From Phymatolithon calcareum (taxonomy: Eukaryota; Rhodophyta; Florideophyceae; Hapalidiales): a stretch of 64,000 nucleotides of DNA. Position numbers and translations under genes: made by a program. Location of the stretch: positions 806,001 through 870,000 of the forward strand of contig OZ345357.1 of assembly GCA_977006965.1 (NCBI GenBank), written 5' to 3'. The notes under the pieces are model-generated. The model had not been told where the DNA came from and made no database searches. It saw only the letters and a program-made list of their open reading frames with translations. This document shows positions 21,233-31,725 of this stretch, in pieces; the first letter of the stretch is position 1; each line of letters starts with the position of its first letter.

Positions 21233-21544
21233 CACTTCGGTCGTTTTGCCTCTTGACCTGCAAACTCTGCCCGGTAGGAAATTTTTGGTCTGGAAAAATA
21301 GGGTGACCAGGGAAGCGATAGACATTTTTTCCGACAGTAGTGAAGTTCATGTTCATAACGAGAATGGAATACTTACAGAGAACTGTAAGCAAGTAGCTTT
21401 TTCTTGAGATCATCCAATGATTCGTCAGCTCTATTTGTTATGATCTTCGTACTCCTGCTTATGGTCATTTCGCAGGCCGACGGTCGGGGAGCAGTGTATT
21501 ATCAATCGTCGGGGACGACAACGTATTTCTGCGGAGTGCAGGAA
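21233..21544. promoter_or_regulatory. Divergent promoter interval SDS22/NOC2
   Basis: 312 bp between the chosen starts of two divergently transcribed housekeeping genes. A CTTACAGAGAACTGTAAG inverted repeat (21371-21388) is the only structured sequence noticed. Confidence 0.45.
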
Positions 21545-24313
21545 ATGGCTGGAGCTAAGGTACGAACTCCTGCTAAGCGGAGACGCGGAAGCCTTCCTGT
21601 TGGCGTCGTCGGTACGCCGGCCTCTAGTAAGCGCCGAAGGAAAGGAAAAAGTGGAGATCAAGCGCGAAAATCACGAACATCCGAAGGAGATAACAGCCAC
21701 GCCGAGAATCAGATCACCAAGCTTTTGAATGAAGCGAGGGAAGCTATAACGAGAAGTGCAGAAGCCGGGGATGATCTGGACAGTGATCTCGAAATACTGA
21801 AAGATGCTGTCAAAGAAGCCGAAAAAGCCGATGAAGAAGAGAACAGCGACTCAGACATCGCCTCAGACGAACTTTCCACCAGTGATTCCAAGCCCACTGT
21901 CAAAAAAGCGGGGAAGAGAGCGTCAGGAAGGAAAAGTCTTGTCGATACAAAGACGAAGAAAAAGAAAACTGGGAAGAGTTCCAAAGAGAAAACCATGCGT
22001 GAAACTACCGTTCATGATTTATCCAATTCCGATGAACCGAATGATTCCGAGACTGCGTCACCTAGTACAGGGAAGGCGGAAGAAAAAAGTGAAACCCTGC
22101 GTCCTGCAAACGAAAGTGACAGCGATGATGGCGGGGGCAACGCTAATCATCGTGCCGATTTGGAAGACTTGCAAAAAACAGATCCCGAGTTTTACAAGTA
22201 TTTAAAAGAGAACGATGCCGGGTTGCTTGATTTTGACTCTGGGTCTGGAAGTGACGAAGACGATGCCGAAAATGCAAGCGATAGTGGAGATGACGAAGCG
22301 CTGGCTGCAGCGGAAGCGGGGCTTGATGGGAAAATTGAATCAGAATCTGAGGGTGATGAGGACGAAGTGAACTTCGAAAATGAAATGGTCGGGAAAAGCA
22401 AGCAATTGAAGCAGAAGAAAAACAGAAAAGTTGTTGATCTGGGATATCTGCGCGAATTGCAAGCCCAGCTGTCTGTTCGTCGAACTTCTCTCAAGGCCTG
22501 CAGAGATTTGCTGCGTATTTTTCGAGCTGGTCGTGAGCTTGCCGTGAGTACACATATCGTGAATAAGAGTAAGAAAAATGCATTGAAGGCGAAGAAGCAA
22601 CGCGGCCGTAAAGCTGAAAAACCAGACGGCAATGTTGACATGCTTGGTGAAGATGACGACAGCGAAGATGAATTTGTTGATGAGAAAAGTTTTGTTGCCG
22701 GTGAAATTCGCTTCGCATCTTCGAAAGCATACCAGAAAGCTATGAATATGGCCATCATTGGTATTCAAGGAACCTTGGACTTGTTGCTCGCCAAGCCGCG
22801 TGTGAAATCGGAAGTGGATAAGTCCGGCCTCTCTGCATATGCTGCGTGGACGCCGAGAGAACATAAGCGATGGAATAACCTTGAGCCGACATTCAAGGCA
22901 TTCGTGTTCCACTTGACTGCATTAGCGGAACATATGAAGGACGCCAGGACGTTGCGCTTCTTGTTGAAGCGTTTGGCATATCTTGTACCATACACGAGGG
23001 AACAGCCGTCACTTACCAGAAAACTCACACGAATCGCCCTTTCATGTTGGGGAGCCCAGTCCCGTGATGTAAGTCACGCCACCAAGCTTCGAGCTTACCT
23101 TCTTCTTCATGCAATTGCCAATGAAGATTCCAATGTCGAAATTGTTCTTCGAAAGGTTTGTCAATCGTTCACGAAAACGGTGGCGACAGTTTGCAACCCT
23201 CGAACTTTGCCTTCCATACTTTTTGCGGTGAAGTGTATCGTTGAACTGTTTGGAATCAATATGGGTGCTTCTTATACGGTCGTATTCACCTACTTACGTC
23301 AACTGGCCGTGACGCTTAGAACCGTATTGACATCGAAGAATATGAAGACAGATATCGAGAAAATCCATAATTGGACAGTCATCAACAGTATTCGCCTGTG
23401 GGCGTCCGTTCTTATGCGCTACGGGTCTGAAGACGAACTGGGGTCGTTGATTTATCCATTTGTTCAAGTATCGCTTGGCATTTTGCGTCTTCAATCTGGC
23501 CCCAGAACATATCCACTTCGCTTGCAAGTTTGCAGTTTTGTTACAGATCTTGCAGTCGAAACTGGTGTTTTTGTTCCAGTTCCGCCTCATCTGCTAGCCA
23601 TTCTGCGCTGTGCAGAGCTGAAAAAGGTGCCTAAGCGAGGGGCGACTCGTGCGCTGGAGTGGAGATCAATTCTTCGTGTTGGAGATGACGTTGTGGGAAC
23701 AAAACCATATCTTGGAGGAATTATTCAAGGAGTTGTCTTGCAACTAGCGAAATATTTTGCGAGCATTTCGAAGCATGTATCGTTCCCGGAAATTTCCCAT
23801 GCCGTGGTGACGGAGCTACGAAAATTTTCGAAGGAGTTGCGAGTGCCGGATTGGCGTCGTGACATCGGCGTTTTATGTGACCAATTGCAAAGAACGGCGA
23901 AACTTGTCATGGACATGCGAGCAAAAGCGGACTTTGGTCCGAAGGGTGCACTGGGACCTGCAGGAATGCGGGAAATTGTACCCGGGCTTGCGGCAGAAAT
24001 GAAAACTCCTATTCAACGAATGTACGAAATTGAAAGAAAGCGAAAAGAAAGAGAAGAAGCTATTCGAGATGAAACTAGTGCAAAGGCCGGAAAACAAGAA
24101 AAGGACAAGAGTGCTATGGCAGACGAGTATGTGGAAGATGAGGATGAATCCGGGGCTGAGCATAGTGGAACGGATGAGGAAGTTGGCGCCCCAGTTGCAA
24201 AGAAGTCAAAGTCTGCGGAGCAGAATTCTTCGATGATGGCTCTCGTGGGAGGAGACGAAGAACCTGACGAAGTTGCTGAGTTCCAATTGAGCGATAGCGA
24301 AGAGGACTCGTAG
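21545..24313 (+). CDS. NOC2: Nucleolar complex protein 2 (Noc2/NOC2L), 922 aa
   Basis: The open frame runs up to a TTG at 21404 and would include a hydrophobic leader, which is implausible for a nucleolar protein. I choose the ATG at 21545 (MAGAKVRTPAKRRRGS), which gives a basic nuclear-type start. Residues ~60-300 are acidic/basic low complexity. They are followed by DLEDLQKTDPEFYKYLKEND, a hallmark of Noc2. The Noc2 domain occupies ~360-830 (LRAYLLLHAIAN, GASYTVVFTYLRQLAVTLR, NWTVINSIRLWASVL, YPLRLQVCSFV, PDWRRDIGVLCDQ). Noc2 pairs with Noc1 and then Noc3 to carry pre-60S particles from nucleolus to nucleoplasm. A single exon is intact, and the tail is again acidic. Confidence 0.93.
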   Translation: MAGAKVRTPAKRRRGSLPVGVVGTPASSKRRRKGKSGDQARKSRTSEGDNSHAENQITKLLNEAREAITRSAEAGDDLDSDLEILKDAVKEAEKADEEENSDSDIASDELSTSDSKPTVKKAGKRASGRKSLVDTKTKKKKTGKSSKEKTMRETTVHDLSNSDEPNDSETASPSTGKAEEKSETLRPANESDSDDGGGNANHRADLEDLQKTDPEFYKYLKENDAGLLDFDSGSGSDEDDAENASDSGDDEALAAAEAGLDGKIESESEGDEDEVNFENEMVGKSKQLKQKKNRKVVDLGYLRELQAQLSVRRTSLKACRDLLRIFRAGRELAVSTHIVNKSKKNALKAKKQRGRKAEKPDGNVDMLGEDDDSEDEFVDEKSFVAGEIRFASSKAYQKAMNMAIIGIQGTLDLLLAKPRVKSEVDKSGLSAYAAWTPREHKRWNNLEPTFKAFVFHLTALAEHMKDARTLRFLLKRLAYLVPYTREQPSLTRKLTRIALSCWGAQSRDVSHATKLRAYLLLHAIANEDSNVEIVLRKVCQSFTKTVATVCNPRTLPSILFAVKCIVELFGINMGASYTVVFTYLRQLAVTLRTVLTSKNMKTDIEKIHNWTVINSIRLWASVLMRYGSEDELGSLIYPFVQVSLGILRLQSGPRTYPLRLQVCSFVTDLAVETGVFVPVPPHLLAILRCAELKKVPKRGATRALEWRSILRVGDDVVGTKPYLGGIIQGVVLQLAKYFASISKHVSFPEISHAVVTELRKFSKELRVPDWRRDIGVLCDQLQRTAKLVMDMRAKADFGPKGALGPAGMREIVPGLAAEMKTPIQRMYEIERKRKEREEAIRDETSAKAGKQEKDKSAMADEYVEDEDESGAEHSGTDEEVGAPVAKKSKSAEQNSSMMALVGGDEEPDEVAEFQLSDSEEDS

Positions 24314-24590
24314 AGAAATATCATTGCTCTTCTGGATGCTGTAGTGGGACCTTTTTTTCAAGCGTCAATTCGTGATACATAAACTGATTACTTTGACCTG
24401 CTTAGCGTGGATTTAATTGCTCCTTAACTGTGCCGTAAGAATTTCAACATGCCTCTGCTCTAGGCTAGGGGCGAATGATTGAGAAGGCTTTGCGGACACG
24501 ATAGTCGGCTGCACCTGGCAATGAACTTGCCAGATTAAAAGTTATCGAAGAGAGATAGTTGGTTGCTACAATACCCGATTTACTGATTAA

Positions 24591-25092
24591 TTACTGTCCC
24601 TCAGCAGCGTTTATGAACACACGATCGATATCACTGTCACCGGGGTCGGTGATGGCCATTGCGCTGCAGCGAAAGTATCGTCCGCACGCAGTTCCTGGAA
24701 ATCGCGAAAATGAGAGGAAAGGCGATAGAAATCGCAGCACGTAAAGCCGGTCAGTCTTGCTGCTGACGAATACGACGCTTCCGTTCGCTCAAGTACAACA
24801 GTCCGGAATTGGCCAAGCGGCAATCGCAAACGTAATGCAAAGTCGCCAACTTACCTAGATCGATGTTGTTGCCCTGGAAATGGTGCACCTGGCATTTAGC
24901 GAGCATTGCGTAGTACTCAAGCTCTGACTTCTTAATCGGGGAGGTGTTGGACGCAATCAGGATCAGTTTAGTCTTCCCGGAGCGCAAGCTCTTGATTGTC
25001 GACCGGAACCCGAGTGTGTACTTTCCGGACTTGACGACAAGAGCCAAACGAGCGTTCACATTCTCTCCGGACTTCTTCTTGCTCTTGACCAT
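24591..25092 (-). CDS. RPL30: 60S ribosomal protein eL30, 113 aa, two exons
   Basis: Exon 1 (25092-24855) encodes [29 protein letters not shown] and [18 protein letters not shown], all closely matching eL30. A simple reading runs on into a non-family tail. The donor GTAAGT at 24854 and the acceptor TTCCAG ending at 24695 define a 160-nt phase-1 intron. Splicing completes the glycine codon and continues as [22 protein letters not shown], the expected eL30 C-terminus, with a TAA at 24591-24593. The total length is normal for the family. eL30 is an L7Ae-fold protein of the large subunit. In yeast it represses splicing of its own transcript; I did not identify such a site here. Confidence 0.95.
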
Positions 25093-25440
25093 CTTGATGA
25101 ATCGGGTGAAGTCTGCAACACCTCCCCTTCCTGAACGCGTACGCCACGAACTGCGGTGTCACATCACGAGGCGGAAGGAGCATCAAATCCATGTTTCCAT
25201 GAAATGTATCCCCGTCGACGGTGGCCAACCCTAAATACACGTGGCGATCTCGTATCATACGTCGCAGTGACAGGTAGTATCTGCTTACAGTATGGTCATA
25301 TTCTACGGTAGAGGTAATCACCCTGACAATCCGATTTCCGCTACACTATGCGGCGGGAACTGAGAGCCTTTCATTGCTCTTGCATCAGAGCAAGAACAAG
25401 TTAAAGCGACCAGCGCTCGCGGGAGGGCCGGCGGAGAAGC
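25093..25440. promoter_or_regulatory. Divergent interval eL30 / NDUFB3-like, with an unexplained minus-strand open frame
   Basis: This 348-bp space should hold both promoters. On the minus strand an ATG-less frame (open from 25321) reads LRRMIRDRHVYLGL and GDTFHGNMDLMLL, loosely like an Sm/LSM beta-strand pattern. It overlaps the eL30 exon in another frame and has no start codon. It may be 5' UTR sequence or an exon of something unresolved. Confidence 0.35.
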
Positions 25441-25644
25441 ATGTTTTCCGAAGCCCACAATGAGTGGCGGAAGCATCCGTGGCTGCGAAGGCAGAACAAC
25501 GTCAAGGTGATGCTGCCAGGATTTGGCACAGCGGTTGTGATCTTCGGCACCTACGTTTTTGTTGAAGAATTTTACAAGAGGTTTACCGCCAAGCAAGCGC
25601 TGCGGGCGCGCGCCACGTCTTCTGATTCTGCAGAGGCGCATTAA
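25441..25644 (+). CDS. NADH:ubiquinone oxidoreductase B12/NDUFB3-like subunit, 67 aa
   Basis: This is a short protein with NEWRKHP near the N-terminus, then one transmembrane helix (PGFGTAVVIFGTYVFVEEFY) and a short charged tail. The WRKHP...LPGFG-x(2)-V layout resembles the accessory complex I subunit B12/NDUFB3 (single-pass, inner mitochondrial membrane, membrane-arm P module) of algae, plants and fungi. At 67 residues it is a normal size for non-animal homologues. It has a single exon with no clear targeting peptide, as usual for this subunit. It is divergent from eL30. The assignment rests on a small motif set, so another small single-pass mitochondrial protein remains possible. Confidence 0.6.
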   Translation: MFSEAHNEWRKHPWLRRQNNVKVMLPGFGTAVVIFGTYVFVEEFYKRFTAKQALRARATSSDSAEAH

Positions 25645-26064
25645 TTGTTCCAGTAACGGTTCTACAAGGATGGAGCAAGGAGTTTTATGCCTTTTTGCCA
25701 GTCGTGCGCTCTAAGCTATTGCCCTACTCATTTCGTGTTCCAACTTCTGTGACTAATCTTGCTGATACGAAGATCGAGGATTTTTGGTGGATGTTTCACG
25801 CGGACAGTAGAAATTTGCAGTGGTTTTGCCGATGGGCTCGCCGAATTCGGTGACGAATAAATGGTCTGTGGTTTACATGCTAGCTTGGGGCCTTTGCAGC
25901 ATCTAGAATTGTTGCCGAGGAATATTCAAAAGTCTTTATTGTTATCCTATATATCTCGCTACAAGTCCTACTTTCGAAAAGACTACTGCGCTATGCCAGA
26001 CGTTCCGTGCCACCGAATAAGGCAATATCTATTTTAAGCTAAGTTCCCTGTCCGCGAAGTGCAG
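25645..26064. other. Convergent 3' intergenic interval
   Basis: This is 420 bp between convergent genes (NDUFB3-like and GH47). Nothing is recognised. Confidence 0.45.
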
Positions 26065-27986
26065 CTACAGGTAATCAGAGTGGCAATTGTTAATAGCGCC
26101 AAGTGCGGGCGTCACAAGGAGCGGATGGCCTGCCCTGTTGAAAACGTAGTTTGACAATGGCAGTACGTCAGGGTTACTGAACGTCAAGTACAAGAACTTC
26201 ATAGTCGCGCCCAAGAATTCACTGGGCATTCGATCCCCTTTAGAGATACTTCCCACATTCTTCTCCTCTAACACTGTGAACCCGCCAGTGTCGACCTTGC
26301 ACTGCATCTCCATATTCTTCAAAATTCGCCAAGCGATCTCAGCGTACTTGGGATCTCCAGTCGACCTATCCATGTAGAAGATCGCCTCCACCAAATCTGC
26401 CTGCAGTCGATACGCCCCCTTGGTAATCCATATGCCGCCGTTGTACCTCGCGGAATCACCTCCAAGATAACCCGGAAATCGGTCATACATGTTAACACAC
26501 GACTTGGTGATCCCCTCCGCCACATCCAGCCACTGATCTAGTCTGCGTTGCGAAACACTCTTGTGCTGCGCGGCGAGGTGGAACACAGCAGGCAAGTAAC
26601 ACATGGACTGCTCCACTACGGCCTCATCGCTCTCGCGGACCCCGTCAAAGGCTCGCAGATACAGGTCATGCGTGGGAGATTCATGAATCGCACGTTTTAG
26701 AAGCATGTGCATTGCCGCATCAAGCGGGAATCTCAAATATGCCTCGCAACTTCCACCTTGTCGCCAAGCTTTGACGAGGTACTCGTAGAAAGCCCGTGCC
26801 GGACGCGAAAACGTCGCGTTCGTGTCCACAACCGGCCCGCCACCAACCGCTGATACTGCGCTATGCCATACCTGCACGACGTAGGTGTAGTACGAGGACG
26901 CAGAGGCCAAATAAGAGAACGGCGATGGTGCATTCTGTTTCTCTCCAATGAGCCCTTTTGACGTGCTTGTCGAATTCTCACCGGGTCGTTTCAATTCTTC
27001 AGACACATACTGCTGCAAAAGGGCGGGACCGGACTCGATCACAGCCTGCACTGCGCGATCGACCTTGCAGCGTAAGTTCCGTATGTACGGCGTGAGCGAG
27101 TGGAAGGCAAGTGCCCTGAATTCGAGCGAGAGACCGCCCGCTTCTGATTGACTTGTTGTGTCGCCGAAACAGAGAAATCCGTCTTCAACAGCGGACAGGG
27201 CGTCCTCGGAAAGAGTGGATGTATTTTTGAGGGGACCCCCCAGATGGCAGTAGGGGTATGGAACACCGTTTGCCGAGTTGAACGCTATGGAAAGTCTTCT
27301 CCCAAGATCTTCAGCCTTTTCCATAAAGATCTCATCGCCGGTTAGTTGATATGCTGACATGAGTCCGCCGAGAATACGGTTTGTGGTCTGATAGACGTTG
27401 ACAAAATGAGGAGTGTGTTCGAAATCGAGATTCGTTTTAATCCAGTCACGGGCTTGTTCGTAGCGGGAGGTGAGGTTCATAATGTACAAGGTGCCCACTG
27501 CTTCCACAACGGTTGCGCCGACCCCGCCGAATGGATTATCGCCTGTTTGTGAGACCGGTTGGAGCTCATCAAAACCCCACGAATTCTTGACATATGCATC
27601 CCAGGCCTGTATTGTAATAGAACGGACGTTTCGGCGCCGTTTCTCTCTTTCCAGCTCACTTGGTGATAGTTGTGCAGCAAATTCGTCAGAAAAAGCCTCC
27701 GGACGGAATGAACCAACTGGCACGACGGTGTTGCAAGACTCTGCATGGGCGCAGCCGCATTGACGAGCCTCCTCAGAACGCGAGAGTGTACTACGGACGA
27801 CAGATGCTTGAGGGGGCCCCAGAAAACTTGTGGGGGATTGTGCAGGTAGGAAAGATAAAGACATGTAAATGCGGCGAAGAGAATAAGAGAGCCCCCAAGC
27901 CGGTTTACAACGAGCAACGTGAAACGGATTATTTTGTAGGCAAATGACAAGCATCCTGGTTGAGGTTTCTTCGGGAGGAATTTCAT
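26065..27986 (-). CDS. GH47 alpha-mannosidase-like protein, probable type II membrane anchor, catalytic residues altered
   Basis: The large frame (26065-27954) carries a GH47 (class I mannosidase/EDEM) fold: WDAYVKNSWGFDELQP, VGTLYIMNL, FNSANGVPYPYC, GGLSLEFRALA, FYEYLVKAW, DRMPSEFLGATMKFLYLTF, VFNRAGHPL. Upstream, a different frame starting at ATG 27986 encodes a perfect type II anchor (TLLVVNRLGGSLILFAAFTC). A 98-nt GT-AG intron (27794-27697) would join the two frames in phase (LSS to AFSDEF), giving 607 aa. Its splice sites are weak, so a frameshift is the alternative. From knowledge of the family, one acidic residue (DEL) is kept. The Asp before YYEYL, the Glu of RPETVES, and the Thr and Glu of the C-terminal NTEAHP motif are replaced (R, D, R, A). 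It may be a lectin-like pseudoenzyme of the ER/Golgi quality-control type. Confidence 0.75.
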
Positions 27987-30321
27987 AATGGTCCAGTCAG
28001 GATCGGACGTGAATTCCTACCAAGACCTGTACAATTGGACGACCAGAATGACGAAATAAAGAAGAAATCGGGGGCAAGGGCGTGAGGTGTGGCAATTCGC
28101 AAAACTCGGAAGAGGATCGCCATGCCAGTGTGTTGAAACGAGCGGATCCAGTGACAGTGCGGATGAGGTGCTTACAAGGAGAGCGGAGAGCAGTACTGAT
28201 GAGGTAACAGAGGCAAAAGAATTTGAAGCGCGGTCTATGCAGCAACTTCTTTTTGAGAAGTTAGTTCAAGAAAAGGGCCAAAGGGAACGAAGATGGCCCG
28301 AATGATGCAGCTGGTAGCTTCCAAGATTACATCGTACTATCTGCGGGGCAAGACATTCTTGATGATACCATTTGCCATTAATGCAAGCAATTGAAACAAA
28401 ACTGTACGAGGGATACAAATACTAGATGGTAGTCAAGGTGACGGCACTAGAACGGACGATAGCGACATCCTCGCCCGGCATGTAGGAAAGAAACGTTCAC
28501 ACTGAATGTTGAAGGATCTCCGAACAGAAGATCGCAGTGCCCAGAGCTCACGTGGAGGAACAGTGTGGGGAGCTCGAATCCGCACCAAAGATGATAGTCT
28601 ACGCCCGTCAGAATTGCAACTCTCTGTTCGAGTAGATGAGAAGCTTCCCGAATGTAGTGCTTACTTCTTCGATATCAGTCAGTCCCCGACATCTTTGAGA
28701 AAGAACGTGAACCGTGCAAATGGAAAAAGATAATTGAAGCAGTTGAATGCGAGAGGCCCACCGAACAATCAGCACATGGTACAACTACAGAGAACGTCGT
28801 TGTTTGGAAACGATTGATGTGACTCGGTTTTGCGTAGCATTCCGGCGACGGCGCTGGCGCACACGCAGTCAGACTGCAATGCCGTGGGATTACCAATCCG
28901 ATAGGAGCGAATGTATAGAGGGTGCACTGGAAGGGTAAGTAACATAACCTGGCAAAGCTAATGCTGAGTGTTGATGGATGGGACGTTCTAGGCAAGGTAG
29001 AAAAGGACACTAGAATGAGAGACAAGGAGCAGGTGATGAGTGAAGGAGCGGTGGAAAGTGGGAACCGACACAGGAAGCGTGGACGACGAAAGTTGGCACC
29101 AGGAAAAGTGAATGACCGATTCTCACAAACAAAGGTTTGAGAGAGCCTGTTCATGCCGATAATACGCTCTGCCAAGCGGGGGAAGGTTGGCAGGAGACAC
29201 AGCGGTTCATCTTTGCCAGTGTTCGACAGAGCAATGTCAACCAAACATATGGCGTTTCAAACAGGGTCGCATTGGATTCGAGAAAAGGCTGGATGAGATG
29301 AAGGAGAACCAAGCAATCAGCCATGTGATGACAAACGGGATGAGCAAAGGACTGCAAAAGCCTTCGACGCGGCATATTTGGTTGCCTGGTAAAGGAATGC
29401 CGCGAGAGAGAAGCCATTGCGAAAAAGACGTGGTGCCTGCATTCGTGGCGGGCAGGCATGCCATACAAAGGGCGCGGAGATGGCAAGAGGGCAAATCTCG
29501 AAAGGAAGAGGAAGACGCACCAAAATGGGTCGGCACAGGTGACGGTGCCCGCACTGACTTCGATAAGGACGTCAAGAACGCATACATTAAGCTTAACCAA
29601 GCTAACAGCTGCTCGTGCACATGGAAAGGCACGAGATAAAATTACTCGGCCACCAAGTTCCGGTTTGGGACTTGCTTGCGACTGGCATTCCAGCGCCTAT
29701 TTCAAGTCGCACCAACCTGGAGCAACCGGGCGGTCGGTGCTTCTACAAGGATCGAGCTCCCAAGGGAGAGACCAGTTCGCACGAAAATTCCGTTCTCTAC
29801 TGCCTTCCTGTGTCAGAGTCTCCGACGCCACAGCGCATGTGAGATCTGTGAGGGATATCTGGTCGGCTGGTGGTCTTCATCGTGAGGCGCCCTTCTTGGA
29901 TGCATGTCCATATCATACATCCATACCGTCCGCGGATCTAGCAATGGTGCGGTATGATCTCAGTGCTAGCAACAGCACAGGTCGTACCTGGACCTATAGG
30001 TCCATACGCGTTATGGCATTCCTGTGCGGACCCATTGGCCTGCTCTGCGGATTGGTCCATAGACTTCCTGTAAGCATCCAAGCCTATCCACGTTTTCATG
30101 TCTCCAAGGCGCGTTGTTCAAATCGAAGGTCTGATCCTCGTGCCGCTACCCCGGCAGTGAGCCTTGTACACTTGAATTGAGGGTTGAGAGCTCTCCGCAG
30201 TTTTGGAGTTGCGGGACAACTGGGATGCACTGGTACCATAAGGAAACAAAATGCTAACGAAAAAGCACATCGGAATTTAAGACTTCCGAAACCAGCAGAT
30301 TACGGCAACATGGAAAACGCT
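27987..30321. other. Gene-poor interval, 2.3 kb
   Basis: Several medium ORFs overlap on both strands (for example 28675-29244 minus and 29458-30180 plus) but none shows a domain or clean codon pattern. 28960-29140 resembles 1560-1900. A 14-bp palindrome GGACCTATAGGTCC is at 29990-30003. I regard the stretch as old, decayed sequence. Confidence 0.4.
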
Positions 30322-31575
30322 CTACACACCGATCTCTCCCTCCTTCACGCGTAGCTCAGTCTCCTGCTTCCCCATGTAGTCCCGAGTCAAGGGCACCGTA
30401 TCGACCTTTTTCGTCAGCTGAATTTGAAACACGACGTTCTGTCCTACACGAAAGCTCGCCTCTGACGCCGCCAAGTAAAAGTCCCACATACGGCAAAAAC
30501 GATCATCGTATAGCCCTTTGATTTCGTCGCGCTTGTCATTGCACCGCTGGCGCCACTCTTTCAGGGTCTCTGCATAATGCAGACGGAGCACCTCCAAGTC
30601 GGTTATTATCAGCCCTGTGCGCTCGATCGCTGTGCTCAGTTCTGACAAAGCCGGAATGTAACCACCAGGGAAGATATATTTCGTGATCCAGGGATTGGAT
30701 GCGTCGGGACCGTCTGTGCGACCAATTGTGTGGATGAGCGCAACGCCGTTTGGCTCAAGAAGTGCCCCAACCTTTCTAAAGAACTCTTCGAGACACGCCG
30801 CACCGACATGCTCCAGCATACCCACCGACACAATCCTGTCGAACTTGTCCTCCACATGGCGATAGTCTTGAAGCTTAAAGTTAACCTTCTCCGAGAGGCT
30901 CATCTCTTTCGCGCGATTCTGCGCAACATCGAGCTGCTCCGTAGACAGCGTGACACCTTGCACGGTTACACCGGTCACCTGGGAAAGGTAAAGCGCCATG
31001 CCACCCCAGCCACAGCCGATGTCTAGCACGCTTTGTCCTTCTTCGAGCAGAAGTTTGCTCGCGATGTGACGTTTCTTCGCAAGCTGCGCGTCATCGAGAG
31101 AAGCTGCTGGATGCTCAAAATAGGCACAGGAATACTGCATGTCCACGCCGAGGAAGAGGTCGTAGAGACGGCGATCGAGGTCGTAATGGTGTGCGACGTT
31201 CTTGCGGGACTTCTTCAGTGTGTTCTTACTGCCTTGTAGCGCACCGAAGAGCACCCGTGAAGCAAAATTGGGCTTCACGGCCTTCTCCGCCGTTTTTCCG
31301 GCCATCATGTTAGTCAGGACGATCATGTGAAGGTCGTAAATATCACCGCCATTGATCTCGAGAAGTCCGTCCATGAAAATCTCACCGAGCGCCAATTCAG
31401 GATCCCGAACGAGTCGAGTTTGGGCGGCACTGGACTTGAAGGTGACGGTGATGGCTTTGCCATTGCCGTCACCTATGGGGAATTCATAACCGGAGGCACA
31501 CTGGATTGTGCCGTTGCCATGAACGACGACTTTCTTCAGGAACATATGCAGGAGCTTCTCGACGAAGAAAGGCAT
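30322..31575 (-). CDS. Cyclopropane-fatty-acyl-phospholipid synthase-like SAM methyltransferase, 417 aa
   Basis: The frame opens at an ATG at 31716, but the ATG at 31575 (MPFFVEKLLHM) fits the family start. The 47-residue extension could be a targeting peptide or UTR. The N-terminal domain (GNGKAITVTF, DPELALGEIFMDG) is followed by HHYDLDRRLYDLFLGVDMQYSCAYF, the SAM-binding VLDIGCGWGGMALYLS, GVTLSTEQ, SVGMLEHVG and IHTIGR. These match CFA synthases, including the Cys, Glu and His/Ile positions that form the bicarbonate/active site. The enzyme adds a methylene (or methyl) from SAM to an unsaturated phospholipid acyl chain; in eukaryotes it can instead make branched acids. No membrane segment. 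Complete, one exon. Confidence 0.9.
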   Translation of the reverse strand: MPFFVEKLLHMFLKKVVVHGNGTIQCASGYEFPIGDGNGKAITVTFKSSAAQTRLVRDPELALGEIFMDGLLEINGGDIYDLHMIVLTNMMAGKTAEKAVKPNFASRVLFGALQGSKNTLKKSRKNVAHHYDLDRRLYDLFLGVDMQYSCAYFEHPAASLDDAQLAKKRHIASKLLLEEGQSVLDIGCGWGGMALYLSQVTGVTVQGVTLSTEQLDVAQNRAKEMSLSEKVNFKLQDYRHVEDKFDRIVSVGMLEHVGAACLEEFFRKVGALLEPNGVALIHTIGRTDGPDASNPWITKYIFPGGYIPALSELSTAIERTGLIITDLEVLRLHYAETLKEWRQRCNDKRDEIKGLYDDRFCRMWDFYLAASEASFRVGQNVVFQIQLTKKVDTVPLTRDYMGKQETELRVKEGEIGV

Positions 31576-31682
31576 TGTGGATTGTGGTTGTGAAAGGAGA
31601 CGAGGCAATATGGGAGTGGAACAAGATAACAATCGCGACCGTGAGAGGAAGTTTTGCCACCGTCGGTGTGGTTTCGAAGTTT

Positions 31683-31725
31683 GTTCATTCAGTACAGTAC
31701 AGTATTTGTACTGCATTGAATGAAC
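31683..31725. repeat. Inverted repeat upstream of the CFA-synthase-like gene
   Basis: Arms of about 19 nt (17 matching) surround a 5-nt centre and contain overlapping TACAGTA motifs. It lies just upstream of the preferred start (31575) and overlaps the beginning of the longer frame. It might act in the 5' UTR or promoter. Confidence 0.55.

Noticed and set aside
21404-21544. Signal-peptide-like leader (MIFVLLLMVISQADG) on NOC2
   Set aside because: A secretion signal makes no sense for a nucleolar protein; the ATG at 21545 gives a basic nuclear start.
28675-29244. 189-codon minus-strand ORF
   Set aside because: Low-complexity Ser/Pro/Thr/Cys text on the complement of a purine-rich stretch, no domain; likely compositional.
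29458-30180. 240-codon plus-strand ORF
   Set aside because: No domain, odd residue mix, overlapping ORFs on both strands; not enough to call a gene.
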